Below are positions 1 through 7,283 of a stretch of 64,000 bases of DNA, in pieces; within the stretch, counting starts at the first letter, position 1, and every line of letters begins with the position of its first letter. The stretch covers positions 1-64,000 of the forward strand of contig NZ_JAMXQV010000034.1 in assembly GCF_024703995.1 (NCBI RefSeq). The letters run 5' to 3'. This DNA is from Amycolatopsis iheyensis (lineage in GTDB: Bacteria > Actinomycetota > Actinomycetes > Mycobacteriales > Pseudonocardiaceae). The translations under genes and the position numbers were made by a program. Below the pieces are notes generated by a model. The model did not search any database, was not told where the DNA came from, and was given only the letters and a program-made list of their open reading frames with translations.

Positions 1-126
1 CGACGTCGAGGCCTGGATCGGCGCCTGGAACGACGACCCCAAACCCTTCGTCTGGACCAAAACCGCCGACCAGATCCTCGACACCCTCGCCGCATACTGC
101 CAACGAATTAACGACTCAGGACACTA
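1..126 (+). mobile_element. IS630-type insertion sequence, right end only
   Basis: The window opens inside an insertion sequence. The transposase reading frame runs to the very end of the element, so the last bases (TCAGGACAC, ending at 124) would be both coding sequence and terminal inverted repeat. They are followed by TA within CTAG (124-127). IS630-type elements are known to insert at TA, often within CTAG. The left end and the second TA copy lie outside the window, so the exact boundary is inferred. Confidence 0.6.
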
Positions 127-127
127 G
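2..127 (+). CDS. IS630-family transposase, C-terminal fragment
   Basis: Only the last 41 residues are in the window. They read DVEAWIGAWNDDPKPFVWTK and end RINDSGH, the usual C-terminus of actinobacterial IS630-family DDE transposases. The family cuts and pastes the element at TA dinucleotides. The stop codon TAG (125-127) is supplied by the CTAG target rather than by the element. It overlaps tail to tail with the TAG stop of the minus-strand reductase gene. The 5' part is cut off by the window edge, so whether the gene is intact cannot be told. Confidence 0.8.
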   Translation, partial: DVEAWIGAWNDDPKPFVWTKTADQILDTLAAYCQRINDSGH

Positions 128-1050
128 AGGTCGAGCACCAGCCGCGGTGAGCACGAGCGGGAGACGCAGATCATCAGCACGTCTCCCGCACGCTGTTCCG
201 CCTCGGTCAGCACCGAGTCGCGGTGGTCCGGTGTCCCGCCGAGGACGCCGGTCTCGCACGTGCCGCACGTGCCTTCCCGGCACGACGACAGCACGGGGAG
301 CCCGGCTTCCTCGGCCACGTCGAGGATCGAGCGGTCCGCGGGCACCGGCAGCACGCGGCCAGAACCGGCCAGCTCGACCTCGAACGCGCTCTGCGGACTG
401 CCGGCCGCCTTCGGGGCGAACCGTTCGACGTGCAGGGCGTCCGACGGCCACGAGGCGCAGTGCGCTTCCACCGCCGCCAGCAGCGGTTCCGGGCCGCAGC
501 AGTAGACCGCGGTGTCCGGGCGCGGCTCGGCCAGCACCGACGGCAGGTCGAGCAGTCCGTGCTCGTCCTGCGGCCGGAGCGTCACCCGGTCGTCCTGGCT
601 CAGGAGGTCGGTGAAGGCCATCGACGAGCGCGTCCGGCCGCCGTACACCAGCTGCCAGTCGCGGCCGGCCGCGGCGACGTGGCTGATCATCGGCAGGAGC
701 GGCGTGATGCCGATGCCGCCGGCGAGGAACAGGTAGCGTTCGGCGTCCACCAGCGCGAAGTGGTTGCGTGGCCCGTCGACGCGGAGGCGTTGTCCCACCA
801 CGAGTTCGTGCACCCGGGCGGACCCGCCGCGGCCGCCGGGCTCGCGCAGCACCGCGACCTGGTACGCCGAGGTGTCCTCGGGGCGGCCGCACAGCGAGTA
901 CTGGCGGACGACGTCGCCGGGCAGCACGAGGTCGACGTGCGCGCCGGGCTCCCACGGCGGCAGCGGTGTTCCGTCCGGTGCGCGGAGGGTGAGCCGGACG
1001 ACGTCGTCGGCGAGCTTTTCCTTGTGCGCCAGCACCAGTTCGAGTGTCAT
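124..1050 (-). CDS. Ferredoxin reductase of a Rieske oxygenase (phthalate dioxygenase reductase/VanB type)
   Basis: A 308-residue electron-transfer protein that would pass electrons from NAD(P)H through flavin and a plant-type [2Fe-2S] cluster to the Rieske oxygenase encoded just upstream. Domains in order are a flavin-binding barrel (about 1-100, with RQYSLCG), a nucleotide-binding domain (about 105-210, GGIGITPLLPM and CCGPEPLL), and a C-terminal ferredoxin (about 225-308) with SCREGTCGTCE and a later MICVS cysteine. The C-terminus SPRLVLDL is the normal family end, so the adjacent IS has not truncated it. The ATG start overlaps the TGA of the 54-aa gene (ATGA), implying translational coupling. 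It is the last gene of a three-gene operon. Confidence 0.9.
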   Translation of the reverse strand: MTLELVLAHKEKLADDVVRLTLRAPDGTPLPPWEPGAHVDLVLPGDVVRQYSLCGRPEDTSAYQVAVLREPGGRGGSARVHELVVGQRLRVDGPRNHFALVDAERYLFLAGGIGITPLLPMISHVAAAGRDWQLVYGGRTRSSMAFTDLLSQDDRVTLRPQDEHGLLDLPSVLAEPRPDTAVYCCGPEPLLAAVEAHCASWPSDALHVERFAPKAAGSPQSAFEVELAGSGRVLPVPADRSILDVAEEAGLPVLSSCREGTCGTCETGVLGGTPDHRDSVLTEAEQRAGDVLMICVSRSCSPRLVLDL

Positions 1051-1211
1051 GCGTCGTGTCCTTCGGGGTGGGCCAGCAGCCATTCCCACAGCCGCACCGG
1101 ATCCTCGAACTCGCGCTCGGCCGCGCAGTGGCAGACCGCGCGGAGCCGGTCGGTGCCGAGCACCCAGTGGATCCGGTAGACGCGGTCGCCGGCGAGCATC
1201 GGCCGGTTCAC
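1047..1211 (-). CDS. Small conserved-looking protein (54 aa) of the Rieske oxygenase operon
   Basis: A short reading frame between oxygenase and reductase, coupled on both sides: its GTG start overlaps the oxygenase TGA (GTGA, 1208-1211) and its TGA overlaps the reductase ATG (ATGA, 1047-1050). The product starts VNRPMLAGDRVYRIHWVLG and ends LWEWLLAHPEGHDA. It has one CHC motif and three tryptophans, and no signal peptide or membrane segment. The double overlap and codon bias argue for a real gene. I do not recognise the family. An accessory role with the oxygenase is inference from position only. Confidence 0.7.
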   Translation of the reverse strand: MNRPMLAGDRVYRIHWVLGTDRLRAVCHCAAEREFEDPVRLWEWLLAHPEGHDA

Positions 1212-2239
1212 GACGTGACCAGGCGCTGCAACAGCCGGCGCGCGGCGAGCCCGCCGGTGTCGATGTTGATCGACAGCTCCTGGTAGCCGTCCGGTTCCGC
1301 GGCGAGCACCCGCTCGAGGACGTCGAGTGCTTCGACGTCCTGCAGCACGACGGTCCGGTTGTTCTCGGCGAGGAAGGCCGACACGCCGTCGTCGTCGAGG
1401 GCGAAGTCCCGGGCCACGGCCCAGAAGTCGTGCGTCGAGTGCTCGGTCTCGGGGGTGATCGCGTAGACGACCTCGACGTGGAAGGCGTCCGGGTCGCTGC
1501 CGTCGGGGTTCGGCGCCGACCCGACCGGCGCGATGCGGCTGTGCAGCTTGTACAGGCACGGCGGCGTGTACTCGATGTCCTGCCAGCGCGTGATGCGGCC
1601 CTGGAGGCCGGTGGACTTGGCGTAGAACGGCGGGCAGGCCGCGTCGGCCATGTGCCGGGACACGTAGACGACGCCGGCTTCGTCGTCGACCTCGGTCGTG
1701 ATCGGCGTTTCGGCCACCTCCGGCGTGCCGATGTAGCCACCGTGCAGGTAGGTCTCGTGGGACAGGTCCAGCAGGTTGTCGACGAGCAGCGAATACCGGG
1801 CCCGCAGCGGTTCCATCCCGGCGACCGTCGTGTAGCCGGGGGAGTCGAGGTAGGGCGCGCGCGGAATGCTCGCGGTGTCGGCCTTTTCGGGGTCGCCGAT
1901 GAACACCCAGACGAAGGAGTCCTGTTCCACCAAGGGGTACTGCCGCAGCCGCGCGGTCCGCGGCACCCGGGTCTGGCCGGGCACGGCGACGCACTTGCCG
2001 TCGACGCCGTAGGTGAACCCGTGGTAACCGCAGACGACCTGGTCGTCGACCAGCCGGGACGGCGCCTGCGAAAGCGGGAACCGCCGGTGCGCGCACCGGT
2101 CGGCCATGGCCGTGACGGTGCCTTCGCGCGTGCGCCAGAACAGGATCGGCTCACCGCAGATGGTGCGGCTGAACAGCTCCGTGCCGATTTCGGAGCCGTA
2201 GGCGGCGACGTACCACTGGTCGCGGGGGATCGCGCTCAT
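1208..2239 (-). CDS. Rieske [2Fe-2S] aromatic ring oxygenase, vanillate O-demethylase (VanA)-like
   Basis: A 343-residue terminal oxygenase. Its N-terminal Rieske domain carries CAHRRF and CGYHGF, the C-x-H and C-x2-H ligands of the cluster. The catalytic part carries DNLLDLSHETYLHGG, matching the mononuclear-iron motif with two histidines. Length and the starting MSAIPRDQWYVAAYGSEIG fit the VanA group, which demethylates methoxylated aromatic acids such as vanillate. The real substrate cannot be read from sequence. It is first in an operon with the 54-aa protein and the reductase, and is probably controlled by the upstream IclR gene through the palindrome at 2305-2319. The chosen ATG begins the conserved N-terminus; the open frame extends further upstream without support. 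Confidence 0.88.
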   Translation of the reverse strand: MSAIPRDQWYVAAYGSEIGTELFSRTICGEPILFWRTREGTVTAMADRCAHRRFPLSQAPSRLVDDQVVCGYHGFTYGVDGKCVAVPGQTRVPRTARLRQYPLVEQDSFVWVFIGDPEKADTASIPRAPYLDSPGYTTVAGMEPLRARYSLLVDNLLDLSHETYLHGGYIGTPEVAETPITTEVDDEAGVVYVSRHMADAACPPFYAKSTGLQGRITRWQDIEYTPPCLYKLHSRIAPVGSAPNPDGSDPDAFHVEVVYAITPETEHSTHDFWAVARDFALDDDGVSAFLAENNRTVVLQDVEALDVLERVLAAEPDGYQELSINIDTGGLAARRLLQRLVTS

Positions 2240-2304
2240 CGTGTTCGTCCTTTCGTGGCGGGGTGCCCAGCGTGCGACAGCGTGACGGCCGCCACGAAGG
2301 GCGA

Positions 2305-2319
2305 TTCCATAAGATGGAA
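2305..2319. promoter_or_regulatory. Probable IclR operator upstream of the Rieske operon
   Basis: A perfect palindrome TTCCAT-AAG-ATGGAA lies in the 83-bp gap between the IclR gene stop and the oxygenase start. IclR-family proteins commonly bind 15-bp palindromes of this form. Its position fits control of the oxygenase operon. Confidence 0.6.
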
Positions 2320-2322
2320 AGC

Positions 2323-3081
2323 TCAGCCGAGCGCGCGCGAGATCGCCCGGGCGCTGGTCATCACCAGCGGGGCGAGTGCGTGCGGTGCGGCGCTGCCGTG
2401 CCGGACCACCAGTGACACGGCGGCGACGACCTGGCCGTGCGCGTCGTGGATCGGCGCCCCGACCGAAAGGCTGTCGAGTGTCACTTGGCGCTCGCTGATC
2501 GAGAAGCCGTGGGTGCGCACGTCGGCCAGCATGTGCCGCAGGCGGTCCGGGTCGGTGACCGTCTCCGGCGTGTACCGCTCGATCGGGTTGCGCAGGACGT
2601 CTTCCTGCACTTCGGCGGGGGCGTGCGCGAGCAGGACGAGCCCGACGCCGGTGGCCGTCAGCGCGAACCGGCCGCCGACGCGGGTCAGCACCGGCACCGC
2701 GCCGGTGCCGGCGATCCGCTCGATGTAGACCACTTCGGCGCCCTCGCGGACGGCGAGCTGGACGTTCTCGCGGGTGATCTGGGAGAGGTCTTCGAGGAAC
2801 GGAAGGGCCCGCTCCCGCAGGCCCAGCCCGCGCGGGGCCAGCGAGCCGAGCTCCCACAGCCGCAACCCGACGCGGTAGACGCCCGACTCGTCGCGTTCGA
2901 GCGCGCCCCACTCGCAGAACTCGCGCAGCACCCGGTGCGCGGTGGCGGCGGGCATCCCGGCGCGGCGGGCGATCTCGCTCAGCCGCAGCGCCGGCCGGTC
3001 CGGGGAGAACGCCCCGAGCACCCGCAGCGCGCGGCCGAGGACCGGGCCGGTGGCCCCGGGAACCCGACCTCGATGCGGCAC
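2323..3081 (-). CDS. IclR-family transcriptional regulator
   Basis: A 252-residue regulator with an N-terminal winged helix-turn-helix (about 15-75, LSEIARRAGMPAATAHRVL) and the C-terminal IclR effector-binding domain (about 85-245, with VQLAVREGAEVVYIERI and VGAPIHDAHGQVVAAVSL). Family members bind small metabolites, often aromatic acids, and repress or activate catabolic operons. It lies directly upstream of, and in the same orientation as, the Rieske operon and most likely controls it. The ligand is unknown. Confidence 0.88.
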   Translation of the reverse strand: MPHRGRVPGATGPVLGRALRVLGAFSPDRPALRLSEIARRAGMPAATAHRVLREFCEWGALERDESGVYRVGLRLWELGSLAPRGLGLRERALPFLEDLSQITRENVQLAVREGAEVVYIERIAGTGAVPVLTRVGGRFALTATGVGLVLLAHAPAEVQEDVLRNPIERYTPETVTDPDRLRHMLADVRTHGFSISERQVTLDSLSVGAPIHDAHGQVVAAVSLVVRHGSAAPHALAPLVMTSARAISRALG

Positions 3082-3091
3082 GGGCCCGAGC

Positions 3092-3718
3092 CTAAGGCAC
3101 CTGGCCGAGCACGCAGGCCACCGGCGGGTCGAGGTTCAGCAGCTCGGTGCGCAGGGGCCCGAACCCGGCGGCGGTGAGGAGACCGGCCAGCTCCTCGGCG
3201 GCCGCGGCGGACGTCGCCGCCGAGGCGCCGGGGCAGCGGGGCTGGGAAACCAGGGCGATCCGGCCGCCGGGACGCAGCACCCCGGCGATCTCACGCAGCC
3301 GCTCGGCCGGCTCCGGCCACATCCCGACCGTGTTGACCGCCAGAGCGGCGTCGAAGGGACCGGCGGGCAGCCGCGAGACCGGCGCGTGGACCAGGCGCAC
3401 CCGGCCGGCCCGGACGGCGGCCCGGTTGCGGCGGCGGGCCTGGCGGATCATCACCGGCGAGTGGTCCACGCCGACCACCAGCGCCGCCCGGCCGGCGAGG
3501 GCGGCGAGCGCCACGCCCGGGCCGCAGCCGAGCTCGAGGACGCGTTCGCCCGGCCGGACGTCGAGCAGCCCGGCCGCCCAGCGGTTGCGTGCGACGTTCG
3601 ACCCTCGCCGGCCCATGATCCAGCCGGCGAGGTGGCCCGCCGGGCCGGTCGGGCGGTGGAACTGGGCGATCCCGCCGTGCCGGCCCCACCACTTCAGGAT
3701 GCGCTCCGTGCTGTCCAT
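3092..3718 (-). CDS. Class I SAM-dependent methyltransferase
   Basis: A 208-residue protein with the SAM-binding signature VLELGCGPGVALAALAG (about residues 60-76) and the downstream acidic site VGVDHSP. A later LRPGGRIALVSQP strand matches the family fold. The substrate is not evident. It is divergent from a MerR regulator across a short gap holding a perfect dyad (3733-3752), so it is probably the regulator's target. Confidence 0.8.
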   Translation of the reverse strand: MDSTERILKWWGRHGGIAQFHRPTGPAGHLAGWIMGRRGSNVARNRWAAGLLDVRPGERVLELGCGPGVALAALAGRAALVVGVDHSPVMIRQARRRNRAAVRAGRVRLVHAPVSRLPAGPFDAALAVNTVGMWPEPAERLREIAGVLRPGGRIALVSQPRCPGASAATSAAAAEELAGLLTAAGFGPLRTELLNLDPPVACVLGQVP

Positions 3719-3732
3719 GCGGCGAGCAAAGC

Positions 3733-3752
3733 ACTTCGAGTAGCCTCGAAGT
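3733..3752. promoter_or_regulatory. MerR-type operator between methyltransferase and MerR genes
   Basis: A perfect inverted repeat ACTTCGAG-TAGC-CTCGAAGT (8-bp arms, 4-bp spacer) fills most of the 36-bp divergent gap. MerR regulators bind dyads of this size lying between -35 and -10. The downstream MerR start codon follows after two bases, so if the dyad lies in a promoter serving the MerR gene, that promoter would need a separate upstream position. Control of the methyltransferase promoter is the simpler reading. Confidence 0.6.
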
Positions 3753-3754
3753 CA

Positions 3755-4192
3755 ATGACCGCCACCGAGGCTTTGCTGTCGATCGGCGAGCTCGCCGGGC
3801 GCACCGGCGTGCCCGCGACGACGTTGCGGTACTACGACGAGCTCGGCTTGGTGCGCCCGGAAGCCCGCGAGGGCGGGCGAAGGCGCTATGCGGCTTCGGC
3901 GGTCCGGGACGTCGGGGTGGTCGTCTTCCTGCGGGAGATCGGCTTCTCCCTCACCGAGATCGGCCGGTTCGTCGCGGGCGAGCTCGACGGCCGCCACGAG
4001 CTGATCGACCGGAAGCTGGCGGAGCTGGCCGAGCGGCAGCACCGGATCGAGGTGGCCCGCCAGGCCCTCGAACACGGTCGCCGCTGCCCGGCCGAGGAAC
4101 CGCTGAAGTGCGACCGCTTCTGGACGGTCATCGAGGGCCGGATCCAGGGGCTTTCCCTGGAAGAGAGTCACGAACGGGCGCATCGGCACTGA
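3755..4192 (+). CDS. MerR-family transcriptional regulator
   Basis: A 145-residue regulator. The N-terminal winged helix reads LSIGELAGRTGVPATTLRYY followed by DELGLVRPEAREGGRRRY, the classic MerR signature. A dimerising coiled coil follows (about 75-115). Two C-terminal cysteines (HGRRCPAEEPLKCDRFW) could bind a metal or thiol ligand, but the four-cysteine SoxR cluster motif is absent. It overlaps the convergent TerC gene by 65 bp. The preceding dyad suggests autoregulation and control of the divergent methyltransferase. Confidence 0.87.
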   Translation: MTATEALLSIGELAGRTGVPATTLRYYDELGLVRPEAREGGRRRYAASAVRDVGVVVFLREIGFSLTEIGRFVAGELDGRHELIDRKLAELAERQHRIEVARQALEHGRRCPAEEPLKCDRFWTVIEGRIQGLSLEESHERAHRH

Positions 4193-5099
4193 CTGCGCGG
4201 GTGCGGCGCAGGCTGGCGACCACCGCCGTCGCCAGGATCAAGCCGACCACCGCCAGCGACAGCCCCGTCGGGATCTTGTAGACCTCCAGCAGCAGCATCT
4301 TCACCCCGACCCAGACGAGGACCAGCGCCAGGCCGATCTTCAGGTACACGAACCGGTGCATCAGGTCGGCCAGCAGGAAGTACAGCGCCCGCAGGCCGAG
4401 GATCGCGAACGCGTTGGAGGTGAAGACCAGGAACGGTTCCTGGGTCACCGCGAAGATCGCCGGGATCGAGTCGACCGCGAAGACGACGTCGGTGACCTCG
4501 ATCAGCACCAGCACCGCCAGCAGCGGCGTCGCGACCCAGCGGCCGGCCTCGCGGACGAGGAACTTCTTGCCGTGGTGGACGTCGGTCGACGGCACCAGCC
4601 GGCGGAACGCGCGCAGGACGACGTTCCGTTCGTAGTCGACCGTCTCCGAGCGGTGCAGGGCCATCCGGATCCCGGTGAGGACGAGGAAAGCGCCGAACAC
4701 GTAAAGGATCCAGGCGAAGCTGGCGAGCAGCGCCGAGCCGGCGGCGATGAACACCGCCCGGAACACCAGGGCGCCGAGCACGCCGTAGAAGAGGATCCGG
4801 TGCTGGTGTTCGCGTGGCACGGCGAAGTAACCGAAGATGATCGCGAACACGAAGACGTTGTCGACCGCGAGGGACTTCTCGATCACGTAACCGGCGAAGT
4901 ACTGGCCGGCTAGCTCCGCGCCCCAGACCCACCAGACGACGGCGCCGAACGCGACGCCCAGCGTGACCCACACCCCCGACCACGCCAGCGCTTCGCGGAC
5001 GCCGACGACGTGGGCCTTGCGGTGGGCGAACAGGTCGACCGCGAGCATCAGCAGGATGACGCCGAGCACGGCGGCCCACGCCCAGATCGGGACGGTCAC
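4128..5099 (-). CDS. TerC-family integral membrane metal exporter (probable manganese efflux)
   Basis: A 323-residue membrane protein with about nine hydrophobic segments and the family motifs IEKSLAVDNVFVFA and EVTDVVFAVDSIPA, whose acidic residues sit in the membrane. TerC/Alx/MeeF-type proteins export manganese in other bacteria, often during metallation of secreted enzymes. The GTG start is preceded by GGAGGA. The 5' leader is a yybP-ykoY riboswitch (5109-5233), strong support for manganese-dependent expression. The 3' end overlaps the convergent MerR gene by 65 bp. Confidence 0.88.
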   Translation of the reverse strand: MTVPIWAWAAVLGVILLMLAVDLFAHRKAHVVGVREALAWSGVWVTLGVAFGAVVWWVWGAELAGQYFAGYVIEKSLAVDNVFVFAIIFGYFAVPREHQHRILFYGVLGALVFRAVFIAAGSALLASFAWILYVFGAFLVLTGIRMALHRSETVDYERNVVLRAFRRLVPSTDVHHGKKFLVREAGRWVATPLLAVLVLIEVTDVVFAVDSIPAIFAVTQEPFLVFTSNAFAILGLRALYFLLADLMHRFVYLKIGLALVLVWVGVKMLLLEVYKIPTGLSLAVVGLILATAVVASLRRTRAVSADAPVRDSLPGKAPGSGPR

Positions 5100-5108
5100 A
5101 GCACACTC

Positions 5109-5233
5109 CTCCGGTTCGGTGGCGAACCGGAGGTCTCCCCAGCCACGAAAGACCGTGACGCCGGCACCGGGTCTGCTTCGAAGCAGCCGTAATGACGATG
5201 CCGGACCGGGTGGGTACTCCCCTCCGTCCCTTC
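5109..5233 (-). promoter_or_regulatory. yybP-ykoY manganese riboswitch in the TerC leader
   Basis: On the minus strand the leader contains GGGGAGTACCC (5212-5222) and AGACCTCCGG (5127-5136), the two conserved blocks of the yybP-ykoY aptamer, separated by a helical region. A perfect 10-bp hairpin (arms CTCCGGTTCG and CGAACCGGAG, 5109-5132) buries part of the ribosome-binding site GGAGGA just before the GTG start. Family members turn expression on when Mn2+ binds. Here the hairpin suggests control at translation initiation. The assignment is from motif recognition; a covariance-model search would settle it. Confidence 0.82.
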
Positions 5234-5234
5234 C

Positions 5235-5263
5235 AGAATGACGAACTGCGCTTCGTCTGTCAA
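5235..5263 (-). promoter_or_regulatory. Promoter of the riboswitch-TerC transcript
   Basis: On the minus strand, TTGACA (5258-5263) is followed after 17 bp by CATTCT (5235-5240). Transcription would begin a few bases before the GGGGAGTA block, so the aptamer starts almost at the transcript's 5' end. Confidence 0.5.
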
Positions 5264-5286
5264 GTGTGGACGGCTAGGCTGACCCG

Positions 5287-5565
5287 ATGCCTTCGTGGAC
5301 GTTCTTGAGCAACCACGCGCACGTCCTGCTGTGCCTGGCCGCGGACCCGGACCACCGCCTGCACGACATCGCCGAGCGCGTCGGCATCACCGAACGCGGG
5401 GTGCAGCTCATTCTCGCCGACCTGATCGAGGGTGGGTACGTCGAGCGCGAGCGCGTCGGCCGGCGCAACCACTACACGGTCCACCCCGAGGGCCGGCTGC
5501 GGCACGCGCTGGAAGCGCACCACCGCGTGGCCGACCTGGTCGCCGCTTTCGGGCTGGAGAAGTGA
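5287..5565 (+). CDS. Winged helix-turn-helix DNA-binding protein
   Basis: A 92-residue protein made almost entirely of one winged helix (LHDIAERVGITERGVQLILADLIEGGYVERERVGRR in two parts, then a short C-terminal helix). It resembles ArsR/MarR-type folds but has no sensor domain and no metal-binding cysteines. The sequence TAGGCT about 7 bp before the ATG suggests a leaderless transcript. It is divergent from the TerC leader. The target is unknown. Confidence 0.75.
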   Translation: MPSWTFLSNHAHVLLCLAADPDHRLHDIAERVGITERGVQLILADLIEGGYVERERVGRRNHYTVHPEGRLRHALEAHHRVADLVAAFGLEK

Positions 5566-6180
5566 CTAGGCGAAGCGGTCGATCATCGCGCGCAGCTCGG
5601 CGGCGCTGACGTTCGCGCCGAACGTCTCCGCGCCGGGCTCGAGGCGGACGCCGTCGGCCAGGGAACCGGCGAGCACCGGGTCGAAACCGAGTTCGTCGAC
5701 CAGGTTCGCGACGCTCGCGACGTCGGCCGGGTCGTCGCCGGCGACGGCGATCGCCTTGCGGCCCGGCGTGCCCGCGGGGCGGGCTTCGTCTTCGAGGTCG
5801 TGGTAACCCATGTGGTTGAAGGCTTTCACGACGCGGGCGTCGGGCAGGTGCGCCTGCACCGTCCGGCTGGTCGAGGAACGCAGGTCGTCGCGGTGGCCGT
5901 CGACCTCCCACCAGTAGTTCATCGCGTCGATGACGAGCTTGCCCGCCAGCGCCGGGATCGTGCGGTACTTGCCCAGCGGCAGAGCCAGGATGACGACGTC
6001 GGACTTGGCGGCCACCTCCTCGGCCGTCGCGGCGACCGCGCCCGGGGTGAGGACCCGCACGGTCAGCGCGATCTTCGCGGGCGCGCCCGAACCCGCGACG
6101 AGCACCTCGTGCCCGGCGGCCAGCGCGAGCCGGGCCAGCACGGTGCCGACCTTGCCCGCGCCGAGGATGCCGATGATCAT
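5566..6180 (-). CDS. NADPH-dependent F420 reductase-like protein (NADP-binding)
   Basis: A 204-residue Rossmann protein starting MIIGILGAGKVGTVLARLAL, the dinucleotide-binding GxGxxG motif, followed by VVILALPLGKY and VKAFNHMGYHD, typical of F420:NADP oxidoreductases and related NADP-binding proteins. Its start overlaps the stop of the LLM oxidoreductase (ATGA), so the two are co-translated. Pairing with a luciferase-like enzyme supports a role in supplying reduced F420 or flavin, but that is inferred. The operon is probably under the divergent MarR regulator. Confidence 0.82.
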   Translation of the reverse strand: MIIGILGAGKVGTVLARLALAAGHEVLVAGSGAPAKIALTVRVLTPGAVAATAEEVAAKSDVVILALPLGKYRTIPALAGKLVIDAMNYWWEVDGHRDDLRSSTSRTVQAHLPDARVVKAFNHMGYHDLEDEARPAGTPGRKAIAVAGDDPADVASVANLVDELGFDPVLAGSLADGVRLEPGAETFGANVSAAELRAMIDRFA

Positions 6181-7214
6181 TTCGTCTCCGAGAGGATGTC
6201 GCGGACCATGGGGATCACCTTGCTGCCGTAGAGCTCGACGGCGCGCAGGCGGGCACTCGCCGGTTGTGAGCCGCTCGAGTAGATCAGGTCGAAGCGCCCG
6301 ACACCGAGGTCCCTGACGGCGCCGGCGATCTTGCGGGCGACGGTGTCGGGGGAGCCGATGTACAGCGAGCCGTGCTCGATGTCGTGGTCGTACTCCTCGC
6401 GGCGGATCGGCGGCCAGCCGCGCAGCTTGCCGATCCGGTCGCGGATCACGCGGTAGCGCGGCCAGAAGATCTCGCGGGCCTGCTCGTCGGTGTCGGCGAC
6501 GAACCCCGGCGAGTGCATGCCGACCGGGTGCGCGGTCGTGCCGAACTGCGCGGCGGCCTCGCGGTAGAGGTCGAGGTAGGGCGCGAACCGCCGCGGGGGC
6601 CCGCCGATGATGGCGAGCATCAGCGGGAGGCCGTGGCGGGCGGTGCGGACGACCGACTGCGGCGAGCCGCCGACACCGACCCAGGTGCTCAGCCGGCCGG
6701 AGTCGGTCTTCGGGTAGACGTCGGCGTTGTCCAGCGGCGGTCGCAGCGTGCCCCGCCAGGTCACCGGTTTCTCGTCGAGCAGCCGGACGAACAGGTCGAG
6801 CTTCTCCTCGAACAGCGTGTCGTAGTCGCTCAGGTCGTAGCCGAACAGCGGGAACGACTCGGTGAACGAACCCCGGCCGAGGATGACTTCGGCGCGGCCG
6901 TTCGAAAGCGCGTCGACGGTCGCGAACCGCTGGAACACGCGGACGGGGTCGTCGGAGCTCAGCACGGTGACGCCGGAGGACAGCCGGATCCGCGAGGTGC
7001 GGGTGGCGATGCCGGCCAGCACCGTCTCGGGCGAGGAGACGGAGTACTCGGGGCGGTGGTGCTCGCCGAGGGCGATGACGTCGACGCCGAGCTCGTCGGC
7101 CAGGACGGCCTCGTCGAGCACCTGCCGGATGGCGGCGGCGTGCGACAGCTTGCGGCCTTCGTCGTCCTCGGGGACGTCGCCGAAGGTGTCGAGACCGAAC
7201 TCCAGGTCGGACAT
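6177..7214 (-). CDS. LLM-class flavin/F420-dependent oxidoreductase
   Basis: A 345-residue luciferase-like monooxygenase-fold protein (VDVIALGEHHRPEYSVSSP, then IRLSSGVTVLSSDDPVRVFQ and a late GSPDTVARKI), with the usual length of the family. Members use FMNH2 or F420H2 to oxidise or reduce small molecules; the substrate is unknown. It heads a two-gene operon with the F420-reductase-like gene and faces a MarR gene across a 16-bp perfect inverted repeat. Confidence 0.85.
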   Translation of the reverse strand: MSDLEFGLDTFGDVPEDDEGRKLSHAAAIRQVLDEAVLADELGVDVIALGEHHRPEYSVSSPETVLAGIATRTSRIRLSSGVTVLSSDDPVRVFQRFATVDALSNGRAEVILGRGSFTESFPLFGYDLSDYDTLFEEKLDLFVRLLDEKPVTWRGTLRPPLDNADVYPKTDSGRLSTWVGVGGSPQSVVRTARHGLPLMLAIIGGPPRRFAPYLDLYREAAAQFGTTAHPVGMHSPGFVADTDEQAREIFWPRYRVIRDRIGKLRGWPPIRREEYDHDIEHGSLYIGSPDTVARKIAGAVRDLGVGRFDLIYSSGSQPASARLRAVELYGSKVIPMVRDILSETK

Positions 7215-7230
7215 GCGCTGGCTCCTTTGA

Positions 7231-7271
7231 TTGACACGTCAATCATGCGCCCGATATGATTGACGTGTCAA
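7231..7271. promoter_or_regulatory. MarR operator in the LLM/MarR divergent promoter
   Basis: Two 16-bp arms are exact reverse complements: TTGACACGTCAATCAT (7231-7246) and ATGATTGACGTGTCAA (7256-7271), with 9 bp between. Each arm contains its own near-palindrome (TTGACACGTCAA and TTGACGTGTCAA). This suggests two dimer sites one on each promoter, so the MarR protein probably represses both directions. Confidence 0.75.
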
Positions 7272-7283
7272 CTAGGAGGCACG

